Shown here: positions 41,484 through 50,184 of the stretch, piece after piece
How positions within the stretch are numbered: position 1 is the stretch's first letter
How the letters are laid out: every line of letters starts with the position of its first letter
Assembly: GCA_038210655.1 (NCBI GenBank)
Contig: JBBQWM010000014.1
Coordinates: forward strand, 71,707 to 135,706
DNA length: 64,000 nt
From: 54-19 sp038210655
GTDB lineage: Bacteria > Chloroflexota > Chloroflexia > Chloroheliales > Chloroheliaceae
Direction of reading: 5' to 3'
The notes under the pieces: model-generated
Seen by the model: only the letters and a program-made list of their open reading frames with translations
What the model was told of the DNA's origin: nothing
Database searches by the model: none
Made by a program: the position numbers and the translations under genes

Positions 41484-43103
41484 ATGCAATCTCAAGAAGT
41501 ACTTCAAAATGAAGTTGGGTCGTCCGGGCCGCCAAAGGTTTATCGTACCGAGTTAAACCCGGTCAGCTTTTTGCGGCGGAGCGCCCGCTTATTTCCACAA
41601 AAGACCGCTATCGTACACGGGGAACGGCGCTATAGCTACTTTGAATTTGAAGAGCGGGTGAACCGTCTGGCTTCGCATCTGCGGGCGGCAGGCTTGCAAA
41701 AAGGCGACCGGGTAGCGTTTTTATGTCCCAATATCCCGGCTATGCTAGAAGCCCATTTTGCGGTTCCGGCGGCAGGTGGGGTCTTGGTGTCGATCAATAC
41801 CCGGTTGAGCAGGCCGGAGATAACCTATATTTTGCAACATTCAGGGTCAAAGTTCTTGTTTGTGGATGCCGAATTAGCCGGGCTGGTCGAAGAAGAAGCG
41901 GTGGCCTCTATCCAGGTCGTGCGGGTTGATGATAGCGGTGCGGCAGACGATCCCTACGAACAATATCTGGCGGCAGGTTCGCCCAGGCCAGTCGAAAGTT
42001 GGTTGGAAGACGAGGAAGAAACCATTTCGATCAACTATACGTCTGGGACGACTGGCAGGCCCAAAGGGGTGATGTACACTTATCGGGGCGCATATCTAAA
42101 TGCGCTGGCCGAGATTATCGAAACTGGCATGAACTTTGATACGGTTTACTTGTGGACGTTGCCGATGTTCCATTGTAATGGCTGGTGTTTTACCTGGGCG
42201 ACCTCGGCGATTGCCGCGACTAATATTTGTCTGCGAAAGTTGGAGCCAGGCTACATTTGGGAGCTATTGGAGAAAGAGAACGTGACCCACTACAACGGCG
42301 CTCCAACCGTCCAGATTGGGCTGGTCAATCATCCAGCCGCAAAACGATTGGAGCGCGAGGTAACGGTTACGGTGGCCGGGTCGCCGCCATCCCCGACCCT
42401 AATCGGACAACTCAAGGAGCTAAATTTCCGCCCAATCCACGTCTACGGCCTAACCGAGACTTATGGCCCGATCACAGTTTGCGAATGGCACAACGAATGG
42501 AACGACCTGCCCCAGGAAGATCAGGCCCGCTTGTTGGCTCGTCAGGGCCAAAATAATCTGGTCGCCGATGAAGTCAGGGTGGTGGACGAGCAGATGAAGG
42601 ATGTACCACGCGACGCTCAGACTCTTGGTGAGGTTGTCATGCGCGGTAACAATGTAGCGAAGGGCTATTACGACCAGTCCGAAGCGACCGCCGAAGCTTT
42701 CCGGGGTGGCTGGTTTCATTCGGGCGACATCGCGGTTATGCACCCGGATGAGTATATCGAACTGCGCGACCGCAAGAAAGATATTATTATCTCCGGCGGC
42801 GAAAACATCTCGACTATCGAAGTCGAGCAGGCTATCGCAAAGCATCCGGCGGTATTAGAATGCGCCGTAGTCGCCATCCCCGACCCGAAGTGGGGCGAAC
42901 GGCCTAAAGCTTTTGTGACCCTCAAGCCCGATCATACCGCGACCGAAAGCGAGATTATCGATTTCTGCCGGGCGAACCTGGCCCGCTTCAAGTGTCCGGC
43001 GGCGGTCGAGTTCGGCGAGTTACCCAAGACTTCGACCGGCAAAATCCAAAAATTTGTGTTGCGCGAGAAAGAGTGGAAGGGCCACGATAAGCGGATACAG
43101 TAA
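41484..43103 (+). CDS. Acyl-CoA synthetase (AMP-forming)
   Basis: An ANL-superfamily enzyme that activates a carboxylic acid with ATP and CoA. Motifs: P-loop-like SINYTSGTTGRPKGVMYTYR, LPMFHCNGWCFTWATSAIAA, VYGLTETYGP, WFHSGDIAVMHPDEYIELRD (ATP-binding Asp) and the catalytic Lys in LPKTSTGKIQK. FHCNGW resembles medium/short-chain acyl enzymes of the butyryl-CoA synthetase type. I start at ATG 41484, which has GGAGGAAG three bases upstream. The frame is open to 41409, overlapping the PIN gene, so a longer form with 25 more residues is possible. Confidence 0.88.
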   Translation: MQSQEVLQNEVGSSGPPKVYRTELNPVSFLRRSARLFPQKTAIVHGERRYSYFEFEERVNRLASHLRAAGLQKGDRVAFLCPNIPAMLEAHFAVPAAGGVLVSINTRLSRPEITYILQHSGSKFLFVDAELAGLVEEEAVASIQVVRVDDSGAADDPYEQYLAAGSPRPVESWLEDEEETISINYTSGTTGRPKGVMYTYRGAYLNALAEIIETGMNFDTVYLWTLPMFHCNGWCFTWATSAIAATNICLRKLEPGYIWELLEKENVTHYNGAPTVQIGLVNHPAAKRLEREVTVTVAGSPPSPTLIGQLKELNFRPIHVYGLTETYGPITVCEWHNEWNDLPQEDQARLLARQGQNNLVADEVRVVDEQMKDVPRDAQTLGEVVMRGNNVAKGYYDQSEATAEAFRGGWFHSGDIAVMHPDEYIELRDRKKDIIISGGENISTIEVEQAIAKHPAVLECAVVAIPDPKWGERPKAFVTLKPDHTATESEIIDFCRANLARFKCPAAVEFGELPKTSTGKIQKFVLREKEWKGHDKRIQ

Positions 43104-43123
43104 TTTATACTAATTACGCAAGC

Positions 43124-43190
43124 TGGGCGACCACATAGGGTCGCGCCCTACCCAAATTCGTTGTAGGGTGCGACCCTATGTGGTCGCCCA
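43124..43190. repeat. Palindromic GGGCGACCACATAGGG element with GTAACTAC-like right end
   Basis: TGGGCGACCACATAGGGTCG-type arm (43124-43150) pairs with its complement (43164-43190). The outer sequence includes GAGTAGTTAC at 43204-43213 and TAATTACGCAAGC at 43111, so this palindrome appears between ends like those of the 140 bp family. Confidence 0.6.
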
Positions 43191-43234
43191 AAATGGATAA
43201 GCTGAGTAGTTACGAGTAATTACTATTAATAACA

Positions 43235-43262
43235 AAGACCCCCTCGCGTTGGGGGGTCTTGT
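43235..43262. terminator. Intrinsic terminator between convergent genes
   Basis: AAGACCCCC (43235-43243) pairs with GGGGGTCTT (43252-43260), with T-rich sequence after it on the plus strand and A-rich sequence before it. It lies between the acyl-CoA synthetase and the zinc-ribbon gene and can serve both. Confidence 0.75.
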
Positions 43263-43326
43263 TCCTCTATTAACACTCTTACTAACACTTATCGAAGCGT
43301 GATAGTTCACGCGGTAACTGGCGGGG

Positions 43327-43656
43327 TTAGCGGGCAGCGACGCGCTGCTGCTCGAAGCAATCGCTACAATAGACCGGGCGGTCGTATTTGGGTACAAAGG
43401 GGACGGTGGTCTCTTTGCCACACGAAGCACACTGAACTGGGTGTTGCACCCGGTTCTCGCTGTTGCGTGGGCCACGGTCGCGGCTATAGCCACCGCCACC
43501 ACCACCGTTGGATTGCTTACGAGCCTGGCGGCAATCCGCGCAGCGACTCGGTGAGTTCATCAGCCCTTTTTCGGCATAAAAACTCTGCTCACCCATTGTA
43601 AAAGTAAATTCATTACCGCATTCGCGGCACGTCATAATCTTGTCCTCAAAGCTCAC
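43327..43656 (-). CDS. Double zinc-ribbon protein
   Basis: A 109-residue protein with two Cys4 zinc ribbons: CRECGNEFTFTMGEQSFYAE with CADCRQARK, and CASCGKETTVPFVPKYDRPV with YCSDCF, joined by a Gly/Asn/Arg linker. The first matches the zf-trcl type ribbon and the second the CxxC_CXXC_SSSS-like family. Such proteins are probably small nucleic-acid or protein adaptors; function is unknown. The start is GTG at 43656, preceded by AAGGAGG. Confidence 0.85.
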   Translation of the reverse strand: MSFEDKIMTCRECGNEFTFTMGEQSFYAEKGLMNSPSRCADCRQARKQSNGGGGGGYSRDRGPRNSENRVQHPVQCASCGKETTVPFVPKYDRPVYCSDCFEQQRVAAR

Positions 43657-43773
43657 CTTGGGGCCTCCTTAGGGAAAGAAACTAGGTATTCGCCTGTCTA
43701 TAGTATCATGCGTTACACACAAAAATAGACATTTGCCTACACACCAGCAACTGCCAACTGCTTTGAGCCAGAT

Positions 43774-44040
43774 TTAGCCCATATAACCTTGTCGTGCCAT
43801 TTTCGCTTCATGACGGGTTGGCCGGCCCCAGCGCACGCGAGCAGCACGCCAGGACAAGAGAGGATATTCGGAGAGAGTCCCAGGGGAGGGTGCCAGCTCC
43901 AGCCGGTCGGGTCGGATAGTTAAATGCCACCAATTCCCTCGTTACCTACCACCGATCAGGTTGTCAGACGGTCGAACCGCCTTCGTTCCGTTTGCTAAAA
44001 ACGCCGCGCTTCCGTTGTAGCTTTGTAGCTGCACCTGCAA
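43774..44040 (-). pseudogene. Degenerate protein-coding remnant with an internal stop
   Basis: On the minus strand one frame of 88 codons is interrupted only by TAA at 43942-43944. It reads FLANGTKAVRPSDNLIGGR, stop, then RGNWWHLTIRPDRLELAPSP, GTLSEYPLLSWRAARVRWGR and PTRHEAKMARQGYMG, stop. The composition is clearly protein-like, with Trp and Arg-rich blocks and GC-rich codons unlike the AT-rich spacer around it. No start codon or ribosome site is visible. I cannot name the family. A structured RNA is the alternative. It is not a known gene and may be transferred DNA in decay. Confidence 0.35.
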
Positions 44041-44177
44041 CTAGGTCTTCCGACCTACCTACAGATAGGACATTGGAACTAAAAAAGTCTCCGCCTTTAT
44101 ACTATCAAAGCTTTCAGATAAAATCAAGGGGTTGTTTAACAGTTTTTTAACCAATTTTGAGTGAAAACACAGAGGGG

Positions 44178-44435
44178 AATGCGGAAGGTAGAATAGAGAA
44201 GGCAGAATGCAGAATTCAGAGTGTAGAATAGGGAATGCAAAATAATTATAAGAGCCTGTAAAGCAGTTGAGGTAGCAATTATTTGCAGGGGAGCTTCTGC
44301 TCCCCCTACAATGGTTTAATGTCGCTACATTTTGCTACAATGACAAATCCGGCGAATATAGAAAGCGGAATAATCAAGCTGCTGCTAATGCCCCGCTCTT
44401 TTATTTTGCCTTCTGCATTCTGACTTCTGCCTTAA
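44178..44435. repeat. GCAGAAT heptad arms enclosing a palindrome
   Basis: The left array (44178-44242) is a long period-7 series around GCAGAAT; the right arm (44405-44435) is TTTTGCCTTCTGCATTCTGA with CTTCTGCC. Between them GGGGAGC (44288-44294) and GCTCCCC (44299-44305) make a small palindrome of the GTAGGGG class. It ends 4 bp before the stop of mdh. Confidence 0.62.
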
Positions 44436-44438
44436 CCC

Positions 44439-45398
44439 CTAAAGTCCTACTTCGGGCAGTTTCTCACGCATTACGCCGATCAGTTCGGCGACGGACGCAG
44501 CACTTTTTTGGAAGGCCGCCATTTCGTCGGCGGTCAGGGTGATCTCGATGATTTTTTCCACCCCGCCTGCACCCAGCTTGACCGGTACGCCCACGTATAG
44601 ACCGTTTACCCCGTACTCGCCTTCCAACATAGCGGCGCAAGGCAGCACCCGCTTTTTGTCCAGCAAGATGCTATCGACCATCGCTACTACCGAGGCTGAG
44701 GGCGCGTAATAAGCGCTGCCGGTTTTCAGGAGGGCCACGATTTCGGCTCCACCGTTGGCCGCCCGTTTGCTCAATTCGGCGATCCGTTCGGCGGACATCA
44801 GTTCGGTGATTGGGATGCCGGAGACAGTACTGTAGCGCGGCAAGGGAACCATCGTATCACCATGTCCTCCCAGCACGAAGGCCGAAACATCCTCGACCGA
44901 GACTTCTAATTCCTGGGCGATAAAAGTGCGATAGCGGGAGGAGTCCAGCACGCCCGCCATACCGATTACCCGGTTCTTGGGAAAGCCACTGACCTTTTGG
45001 GCCAGTTGTACCATTGCATCCAGTGGGTTGGTGACGACGATGATAAAGCAGTTGGGCGATTTGGCGGCAATATTCTCGGTTACTTGTTTGACGATATTGG
45101 CATTGGTCAAGAGCAAATCGTCGCGGGTCATGCCTGGTTTGCGGGGCAGTCCACTGGTAATAACTACCATGTCACTATCCGCCGTATCATCATAATTTAT
45201 TGTGCCGGTGATATGGCTATCATAACCGTAGATCGGAGCGCTTTCGAGCATATCGAGCGCCTTACCCTGGGGCATTCCATCCACCTGTGGAATATCCAGC
45301 AGCACTACATCGTAAAAATCACGTTCTGCTAACCGTTGGGCGGTAGTAGCCCCGACATTACCGGCCCCAATAATGGTTACTTTCTTTCGAGCGCCCAT
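44439..45398 (-). CDS. mdh: Malate dehydrogenase (LDH-like type)
   Basis: Oxidises malate to oxaloacetate with NAD in the TCA cycle. Motifs: NAD site TIIGAGNVGATTAQRLAERD, substrate-binding SGLPRKPGMTRDDLLLTN with two Arg, VVTNPLDAMV, the catalytic His in VLGGHGDTMVPLPRYS, and VLDSSRYRTF. The 319 residues fit the tetrameric, LDH-like MDH typical of Chloroflexus and Bacillus, not the E. coli type. ATG 45398 follows GAGGAGGA. It stands alone between two repeat elements. Confidence 0.95.
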   Translation of the reverse strand: MGARKKVTIIGAGNVGATTAQRLAERDFYDVVLLDIPQVDGMPQGKALDMLESAPIYGYDSHITGTINYDDTADSDMVVITSGLPRKPGMTRDDLLLTNANIVKQVTENIAAKSPNCFIIVVTNPLDAMVQLAQKVSGFPKNRVIGMAGVLDSSRYRTFIAQELEVSVEDVSAFVLGGHGDTMVPLPRYSTVSGIPITELMSAERIAELSKRAANGGAEIVALLKTGSAYYAPSASVVAMVDSILLDKKRVLPCAAMLEGEYGVNGLYVGVPVKLGAGGVEKIIEITLTADEMAAFQKSAASVAELIGVMREKLPEVGL

Positions 45399-45600
45399 AA
45401 TTCTAGTTCCTCCTCTTCTTTGAAGGTTAAAAGTTTATTCGAGCAGCTTAGCAAAGTTTGACAAGAAGTTCACAATCCTGATCTATTCTAACTCACTCGG
45501 CCCCCTTTATCAAGCCATGATGATAGGAGTTCTTTATCGCATCGATTGGATCAAGATTTGTCGAACAATTTGGGGCAAGAAAGGAATAAAAATTGTTTTT

Positions 45601-45740
45601 GTAACTACTCAGGTCATGTCATTCTGAGGCGGGATGGCCTGCATTTTGCCAAAGATAGTTTCCCGCCGAAGAAGCTAGACCCTTCGTGGCCTCACCCCCG
45701 CTGGGGGCGGCGGCTCAGGGTGACACATCTGTGTAGTTAC
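45601..45740. repeat. 140 bp repeat with inverted GTAACTAC ends (copy 3)
   Basis: It starts GTAACTACTCAGGTCATGTC and ends GTAGTTAC, exactly 140 bp, with the blocks GTCATTCTGAGGCGGG and GGCTCAGGGTGACA in the same order as copies 1 and 2. It touches the last codons of the glycosyltransferase gene, which stops at 45747. Confidence 0.75.
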
Positions 45741-45746
45741 GATTTT

Positions 45747-47003
45747 TTAGACAAACTCGGCTAATATCCCGGCAATTTGCTGATTGATCGCATCCCAGCT
45801 TCGCTCTTCGGCATAGGCGCGGGCCGCCCGACCCATGCCTTGCCGTAGTTCGCTGTCCTGGATTAGCTTGAGGGTATAATCGGTAAACTCTTCGATACTA
45901 ACCGGGTCGGGCAGGTAGCCAGTTTCACCCGGTAGGACAATATCGGCGGGGCCACCTTCCTTGCGGGCCACTACTGGCAAACCGCTTGCCATCGCTTCCT
46001 GGATCACCTGCCCAAAAGTCTCGGTTAGGGAAGGGTAGACAAAAATATCGCCGGAGGCGTACATCTGGGCCAACGGTTCGCCTGATAACGGCCCGGTGAA
46101 AACTACGTCAAGCTGGCGCTGGGTGAAATAATTTTGAATGTTATGTTCGATAGTATGATTAGAATTGCCGCCGGTAATTACCAGCCGGAATTTCTGGCGG
46201 ATGCCCTGGGCTTGAGCCTGCCGGGTCATCGCCTCATAAGCATCCGCCAGAAATTCAAAACCCTTTTCGTAACTGACTCGCGAGACACATAATAGCAGCA
46301 GTTCATCGTTCGGGGCGAGCTTTTGGCGCAGTTCGGTGTTACGTTTTTTATTGTTGAAAAACACTCCATCAACTCCGCGCCCGACCAACCGTAACTTTTC
46401 GGGAGCCACTTTTAAGGAGGCCAGATACTCGCGGCTACTGGAGGAGGGAACCAGGGCCGCCTTGATCGCCCGGTCGCGGAAGAAATAGGCGGTCAGGCGG
46501 TCGATGCCCCACCCGCTAGGTTCGGCCAGGGGGTTCGGCAGCATTCGGCGGGCGTAAGAGGCCAGATCGGTCTGGAAGTTCGCTACCACCGGCACACCAC
46601 GCCTACGGGTCTGCCACCAGGCTTGCAGGCCCAATGTAGCAGGACTGGCGAGATAGATCACGTCGGGCTGGAAAGTGCGATGGTAAAGTTTGCTCATCCG
46701 AAAAGGATAGACCATCCGTAAGTCGGGGTTATAGACCAGCTTTAAGCCGCCCAGCCGTAAAAGCGGCAAACGGGTGCGTAAAGGGTGGGTATCCGGGTTC
46801 TCAAATTCGGGCGCAACCGCCGCGACCCGCGCTCCCTGGGCCAGCAAATATTCGAGCAGATACTGGGTTGCCCGTGTCACACCGTTGATCGGGCCAAGCG
46901 ATTCGGTCATCACCAGTACGTTCTTGCCCATCAATTTTTCCGGCAACGGGTAAGCTTTTGTCATCTGGGCTAGGGCTTCCCGTTCCACGGTGCTGATCGT
47001 CAT
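45747..47003 (-). CDS. Glycosyltransferase family 4 protein
   Basis: About 418 residues with two Rossmann-like halves of the GT-B fold. The N-terminal acceptor part has VLVMTESLGPINGVTRATQY. The C-terminal donor part has ELLLLCVSRVSYEKGFEFLA, VFTGPLSGEPLAQMYASGDI and FVYPSLTETFGQVIQEAMAS with the conserved Glu pair of GT4. It transfers a sugar from a nucleotide donor, probably to a lipid such as diacylglycerol or a mannolipid, but the substrate is unknown. Start chosen at ATG 47003, with AGAGGAAT seven bases upstream; the frame opens six codons earlier. Confidence 0.9.
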   Translation of the reverse strand: MTISTVEREALAQMTKAYPLPEKLMGKNVLVMTESLGPINGVTRATQYLLEYLLAQGARVAAVAPEFENPDTHPLRTRLPLLRLGGLKLVYNPDLRMVYPFRMSKLYHRTFQPDVIYLASPATLGLQAWWQTRRRGVPVVANFQTDLASYARRMLPNPLAEPSGWGIDRLTAYFFRDRAIKAALVPSSSSREYLASLKVAPEKLRLVGRGVDGVFFNNKKRNTELRQKLAPNDELLLLCVSRVSYEKGFEFLADAYEAMTRQAQAQGIRQKFRLVITGGNSNHTIEHNIQNYFTQRQLDVVFTGPLSGEPLAQMYASGDIFVYPSLTETFGQVIQEAMASGLPVVARKEGGPADIVLPGETGYLPDPVSIEEFTDYTLKLIQDSELRQGMGRAARAYAEERSWDAINQQIAGILAEFV

Positions 47004-47036
47004 GCCGTTTATTCCTCTCAAATTTTTAAGCTTGGG

Positions 47037-47837
47037 TTACTCTTCAAAATAAATTTCTTCATCATCGTTGGTAGCCTGACCTTTTAGTTCTTGCCAGACC
47101 TGTTTGGCGACCCGGCTTGTGATTGCGTAGTTATAGCCGCGCCGCAATAGAAAGCCGCCCAATTTGCGGTAGAACCCGGCCCAATCTTCGGCGGCATAGC
47201 TGTGGGCTTTTTTGCGGGCTATCTCAAGGGCCTGACTTTCTTCGAGACTCAGGCCGCTTTCTTCGCCCTCGCCCTGATCGGCTTCTGTGTCCAGATGGGC
47301 TTCGATGACCGCGTCTATAATATCACGTGGGACACCTTTTTTCATCAATTCCTGGCGTAGTAAATTGCGTCCGCGTGGCGCAAAAGTCGAACGGTTTTCG
47401 ACCCAGAAAGAGGCAAAGCTGGCATCGTTCAAATAGTTAAGTTCGCGCAACCGCTCTACAACTGCCTTGATCGCTTCGGGGGTGGCATCTGGGTAGCGCT
47501 TTTTGAGGCGTTGCTGGATTTCGGCCTCGCTACGGGGCCGCATCGCCAGCAGTTGCAGGGCTGCCGCCAGTCCCCGGTTGTAGAGGTCTGCCGCTTGTAG
47601 CTCGGCGGTATCTTCCGCCGTCAGATCAAGCCCTGCTTTGAGCCTGCGCTCGGCTACCAGGATCGCCGCCAGACTGAAGGCGTATTCACCCTCGATAAAA
47701 ACATTCACCCGGTCGGGATTGGTCTTTTGGAACTCGACCGCGCTGATCTTGCCCCCACCCGTAAATTTCTGGCGCTCTTTATTTTGTGGCTCGTTTCTTT
47801 TGCGGTCGAAAGACCTTTTTTGGTTAGTAAATGGCAT
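47037..47837 (-). CDS. recX: RecX regulatory protein
   Basis: A RecX-family protein that binds RecA filaments and modulates recombination. Three-helix repeats are visible: AALQLLAMRPRSEAEIQQRL, LRELNYLNDASFASFWVENR and GRNLLRQELMKKGVPRDIID. At 266 residues it is longer than the usual ~150-200, because of a basic N-terminal extension and a Glu-rich insertion (EADQGEGEESGLSLEES) between later repeats. It lies downstream of recA, the common arrangement, with a terminator between them (47867-47895). Confidence 0.87.
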   Translation of the reverse strand: MPFTNQKRSFDRKRNEPQNKERQKFTGGGKISAVEFQKTNPDRVNVFIEGEYAFSLAAILVAERRLKAGLDLTAEDTAELQAADLYNRGLAAALQLLAMRPRSEAEIQQRLKKRYPDATPEAIKAVVERLRELNYLNDASFASFWVENRSTFAPRGRNLLRQELMKKGVPRDIIDAVIEAHLDTEADQGEGEESGLSLEESQALEIARKKAHSYAAEDWAGFYRKLGGFLLRRGYNYAITSRVAKQVWQELKGQATNDDEEIYFEE

Positions 47838-47866
47838 TGAATTAATACTCCCAGAGTTAGGTTAAA

Positions 47867-47895
47867 AAGAAAAAGGCCAACCCAAAGGTCGGCCT
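47867..47895 (-). terminator. Intrinsic terminator between recA and recX
   Basis: Read on the minus strand, AGGCCGACC pairs with GGTTGGCCT (one mismatch) around TTTG, followed by TTTTCTTTTT. It ends most recA transcripts, and recX would depend on readthrough or its own promoter, as known in E. coli. Confidence 0.78.
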
Positions 47896-47927
47896 CAAAA
47901 GTTTACAGGGGAAGCTAGGCGCGGCGA

Positions 47928-49085
47928 TTAGAAATCGTCCAGACCTTCTTCCTCGTCTTCCGGCTCCGGCTCAATCACCGAGACGGCTACGCCGTTACCG
48001 GCAGGTAGCAAACCTTTATCGACATTGTTCTGCTGGCGGATCAGTCCCTCGATTTCGTCAGCGAGGTCGGGGTTTTCCCGCAAGAAGTCTTTGGCGTTCT
48101 CGCGGCCCTGGCCCAAGCGCTGGTCGTTCAGGTAGAAGAAAGCGCCACTCTTGCGGACGAGGCCCATCTGCACGCCCACATCGATCAAGTCGCCTTCCTT
48201 GCTGATGCCAGTGCCAAACATGATGTCGAATTCGGCTTTGCGGAAAGGTGGGGCGACCTTGTTCTTGATAACCTTAACCCGAACGTGATTGCCGACTTCA
48301 TCCTGCCCACTCTTGATCGCTTCAACCTTGCGAATGTCCATACGTACCGAAGCGTAGAATTTCAAGGCATTACCGCCGGTAGTGGTTTCCGGGTTGCCGA
48401 ACATCACACCGATCTTCATACGCAACTGGTTGATAAAGATCAGGCAGGTGCGGCTTTTGCTGACCGCTCCGGCCAACTTTCGCAAAGCCTGGCTCATCAG
48501 GCGGGCCTGCAAACCGACGTGGGCATCCCCCATATCGCCTTCGATTTCGGCGCGAGGAACCAATGCCGCTACGCTATCAACCACGATTACATCAATCGCG
48601 CCACTCCGAATCAGCGTTTCGGCGATTTCAAGGGCTTGTTCGCCGGTATCTGGCTGCGAAATAAGCAACTGATCGAGGTTTACGCCGCAATTAGCCGCAT
48701 AGCCCGGATCAATCGCGTGTTCTACGTCGATATAGGCGGCTACACCACCCAGTTTTTGGGCTTCGGCGATAATGTGCTGGGCCAGGGTCGTTTTACCCGA
48801 AGATTCTGGGCCGTAAATTTCAATGACCCGCCCACGTGGTACGCCACCTACCCCCAACGCCAGATCAAGCGAGATCGCGCCAGTCGGGATTGCTTCAACC
48901 GTCAACCTGGCTCCGACATCGTTCATCTTCATGATTGCGCCCTTGCCGAAGGCCCGCTCGATTTGCGACATGGCGGTCTCAATCGCTTTATCCCGGTCGC
49001 TTTCCTTACCCGCGCCCTTTACATCGGCGTATTTATCTTCTTTTTCCACTCCATTTACGTTGGAGCCTTTGGCCGTTTTTGCCAT
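47928..49085 (-). CDS. recA: RecA recombinase
   Basis: The ATP-dependent strand-exchange protein of homologous recombination and SOS control. Motifs: Walker A GPESSGKTT, ALEIAETLIRSGAIDVIVVD (Walker B), loop L1/L2 regions with FINQLRMKIGVMFGNPETTT, then GGNALKFYASVRMDIRK. 385 residues, with an extended, charged N-terminus of about 40 residues and an acidic C-terminus (EPEDEEEGLDDF). ATG 49085 follows GAGAAG; a longer frame to 49187 has no support. I looked for a Bacillus-type SOS box upstream and did not find a clear one. Confidence 0.96.
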   Translation of the reverse strand: MAKTAKGSNVNGVEKEDKYADVKGAGKESDRDKAIETAMSQIERAFGKGAIMKMNDVGARLTVEAIPTGAISLDLALGVGGVPRGRVIEIYGPESSGKTTLAQHIIAEAQKLGGVAAYIDVEHAIDPGYAANCGVNLDQLLISQPDTGEQALEIAETLIRSGAIDVIVVDSVAALVPRAEIEGDMGDAHVGLQARLMSQALRKLAGAVSKSRTCLIFINQLRMKIGVMFGNPETTTGGNALKFYASVRMDIRKVEAIKSGQDEVGNHVRVKVIKNKVAPPFRKAEFDIMFGTGISKEGDLIDVGVQMGLVRKSGAFFYLNDQRLGQGRENAKDFLRENPDLADEIEGLIRQQNNVDKGLLPAGNGVAVSVIEPEPEDEEEGLDDF

Positions 49086-49291
49086 ACTGGTTTTCTTCTC
49101 TTTCTGCCTCTTGTCTGCCCCGCAGCACCGAGCTATTACGCTGATTTTCGGAAGATTTGTTCTAAAAGTTACCCTTATTGTAGCCAAAACTAGCTACAAA
49201 GTCAAGTTACTTATCCACCACTTTCGACTTTGGTGCCACTCTTTACCATTCTTGTTTAGAATTATTCAAAAAGCTTGCCCATAGCCAGCTT

Positions 49292-50116
49292 TTATTCCGG
49301 CTCGTTATTCACGATGTCAAAAGAGAGTTCGACCAGGGGCATCTGAACCGATTCACCTGTGTGGCTGGTAAAGGTAAAATATTTATTAGCCCGGTCGGTC
49401 GCGTTGTAATGGTCGGGAACGATTTGGCTGAAAAGAGCGGTGGCACGGTCGGCAATCGGGGTGCTCTTGTCGGGAGTGGTCAGCACCACAAAATCATCAC
49501 CGCCAATATGCCCCACAAAATCATCTTGGTTGCCGACTTCCTGAGTTGCCCGTCGCAAGCAAGTCGCCGCCTGCCGGATCAACTCGTCCCCTTCGGCAAA
49601 ACTGTAGACCTCGTTATAGGCCGTAAAGCGCTCGATGTCGGCGTAGATAATCGACCATTCTTCGTCCGGGTCAGAGGTGCGTTCTTCGATTTCAAGTTGG
49701 GCGGCCTTATTGCCGGGTAGCCCGGTCAGTTCCGAACGATCATCCCGGCGTAGGTGCTGCAACTGGGCGCGAACCCGGATCAGCAGTTCATCCGGCTCAA
49801 AAGGCTTGGTAATATAATCGTCCGCCCCCTTTTCGTAACCTATCGCCCGGTCGGTAATGGCAGTCTTGGCGGTCAGCATAATGATCGGGATATGATTAAA
49901 ACGGGCATCATTTTGCATCTGGCGGCTAACTTCCAGGCCGTCCATACCGGGCAGCATCAAATCGAGGATCACCAGATCGGGCATCTCCGCTTCAATCTTT
50001 GCCAGGGCTTGCTCACCGCTAAAGGCTTTGACGATCTCATAACCTTCCGCCAGCAACGTTTCCTCCACCATCTCAACGATAAGAGGCTCGTCGTCCACCA
50101 CCAATATTTTGCTCAT
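49292..50116 (-). CDS. Response regulator with degenerate GGDEF domain
   Basis: An N-terminal receiver domain, with acidic pocket Asp8/Asp9, phospho-acceptor Asp52 (VILDLMLPGMDGLE) and Lys104 (YITKPFEPDELL), is followed at about residues 130-270 by a GGDEF-type domain: SELTGLPGN, DIERFTAYNEVYSFAEGDEL and HIGGDDFVVLTTPDKS. The signature is GGDDF rather than GGDEF/GGEEF, so cyclase activity is uncertain; it may bind a nucleotide instead. No cognate histidine kinase is adjacent. Confidence 0.85.
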   Translation of the reverse strand: MSKILVVDDEPLIVEMVEETLLAEGYEIVKAFSGEQALAKIEAEMPDLVILDLMLPGMDGLEVSRQMQNDARFNHIPIIMLTAKTAITDRAIGYEKGADDYITKPFEPDELLIRVRAQLQHLRRDDRSELTGLPGNKAAQLEIEERTSDPDEEWSIIYADIERFTAYNEVYSFAEGDELIRQAATCLRRATQEVGNQDDFVGHIGGDDFVVLTTPDKSTPIADRATALFSQIVPDHYNATDRANKYFTFTSHTGESVQMPLVELSFDIVNNEPE

Positions 50117-50184
50117 AGTTCCGCCTCACTCCTTTACCATCTCGGTAAATTACAATAATTTTTACTAAAGCTTGAAGTTTTGCG

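Noticed and set aside
43800..44010. RNase P RNA or riboswitch in the GC-rich spacer
   Set aside because: The AGGGTGCCAG string is reminiscent of RNase P, but the other conserved blocks are missing, and the protein-like frame explains the region better.
48285..49193. 302-codon plus-strand frame over recA
   Set aside because: Antisense of recA, without a recognisable product.
49086..49291. SOS box upstream of recA
   Set aside because: I looked for a GAAC-N4-GTTC type palindrome and saw only half-sites; not enough to call.
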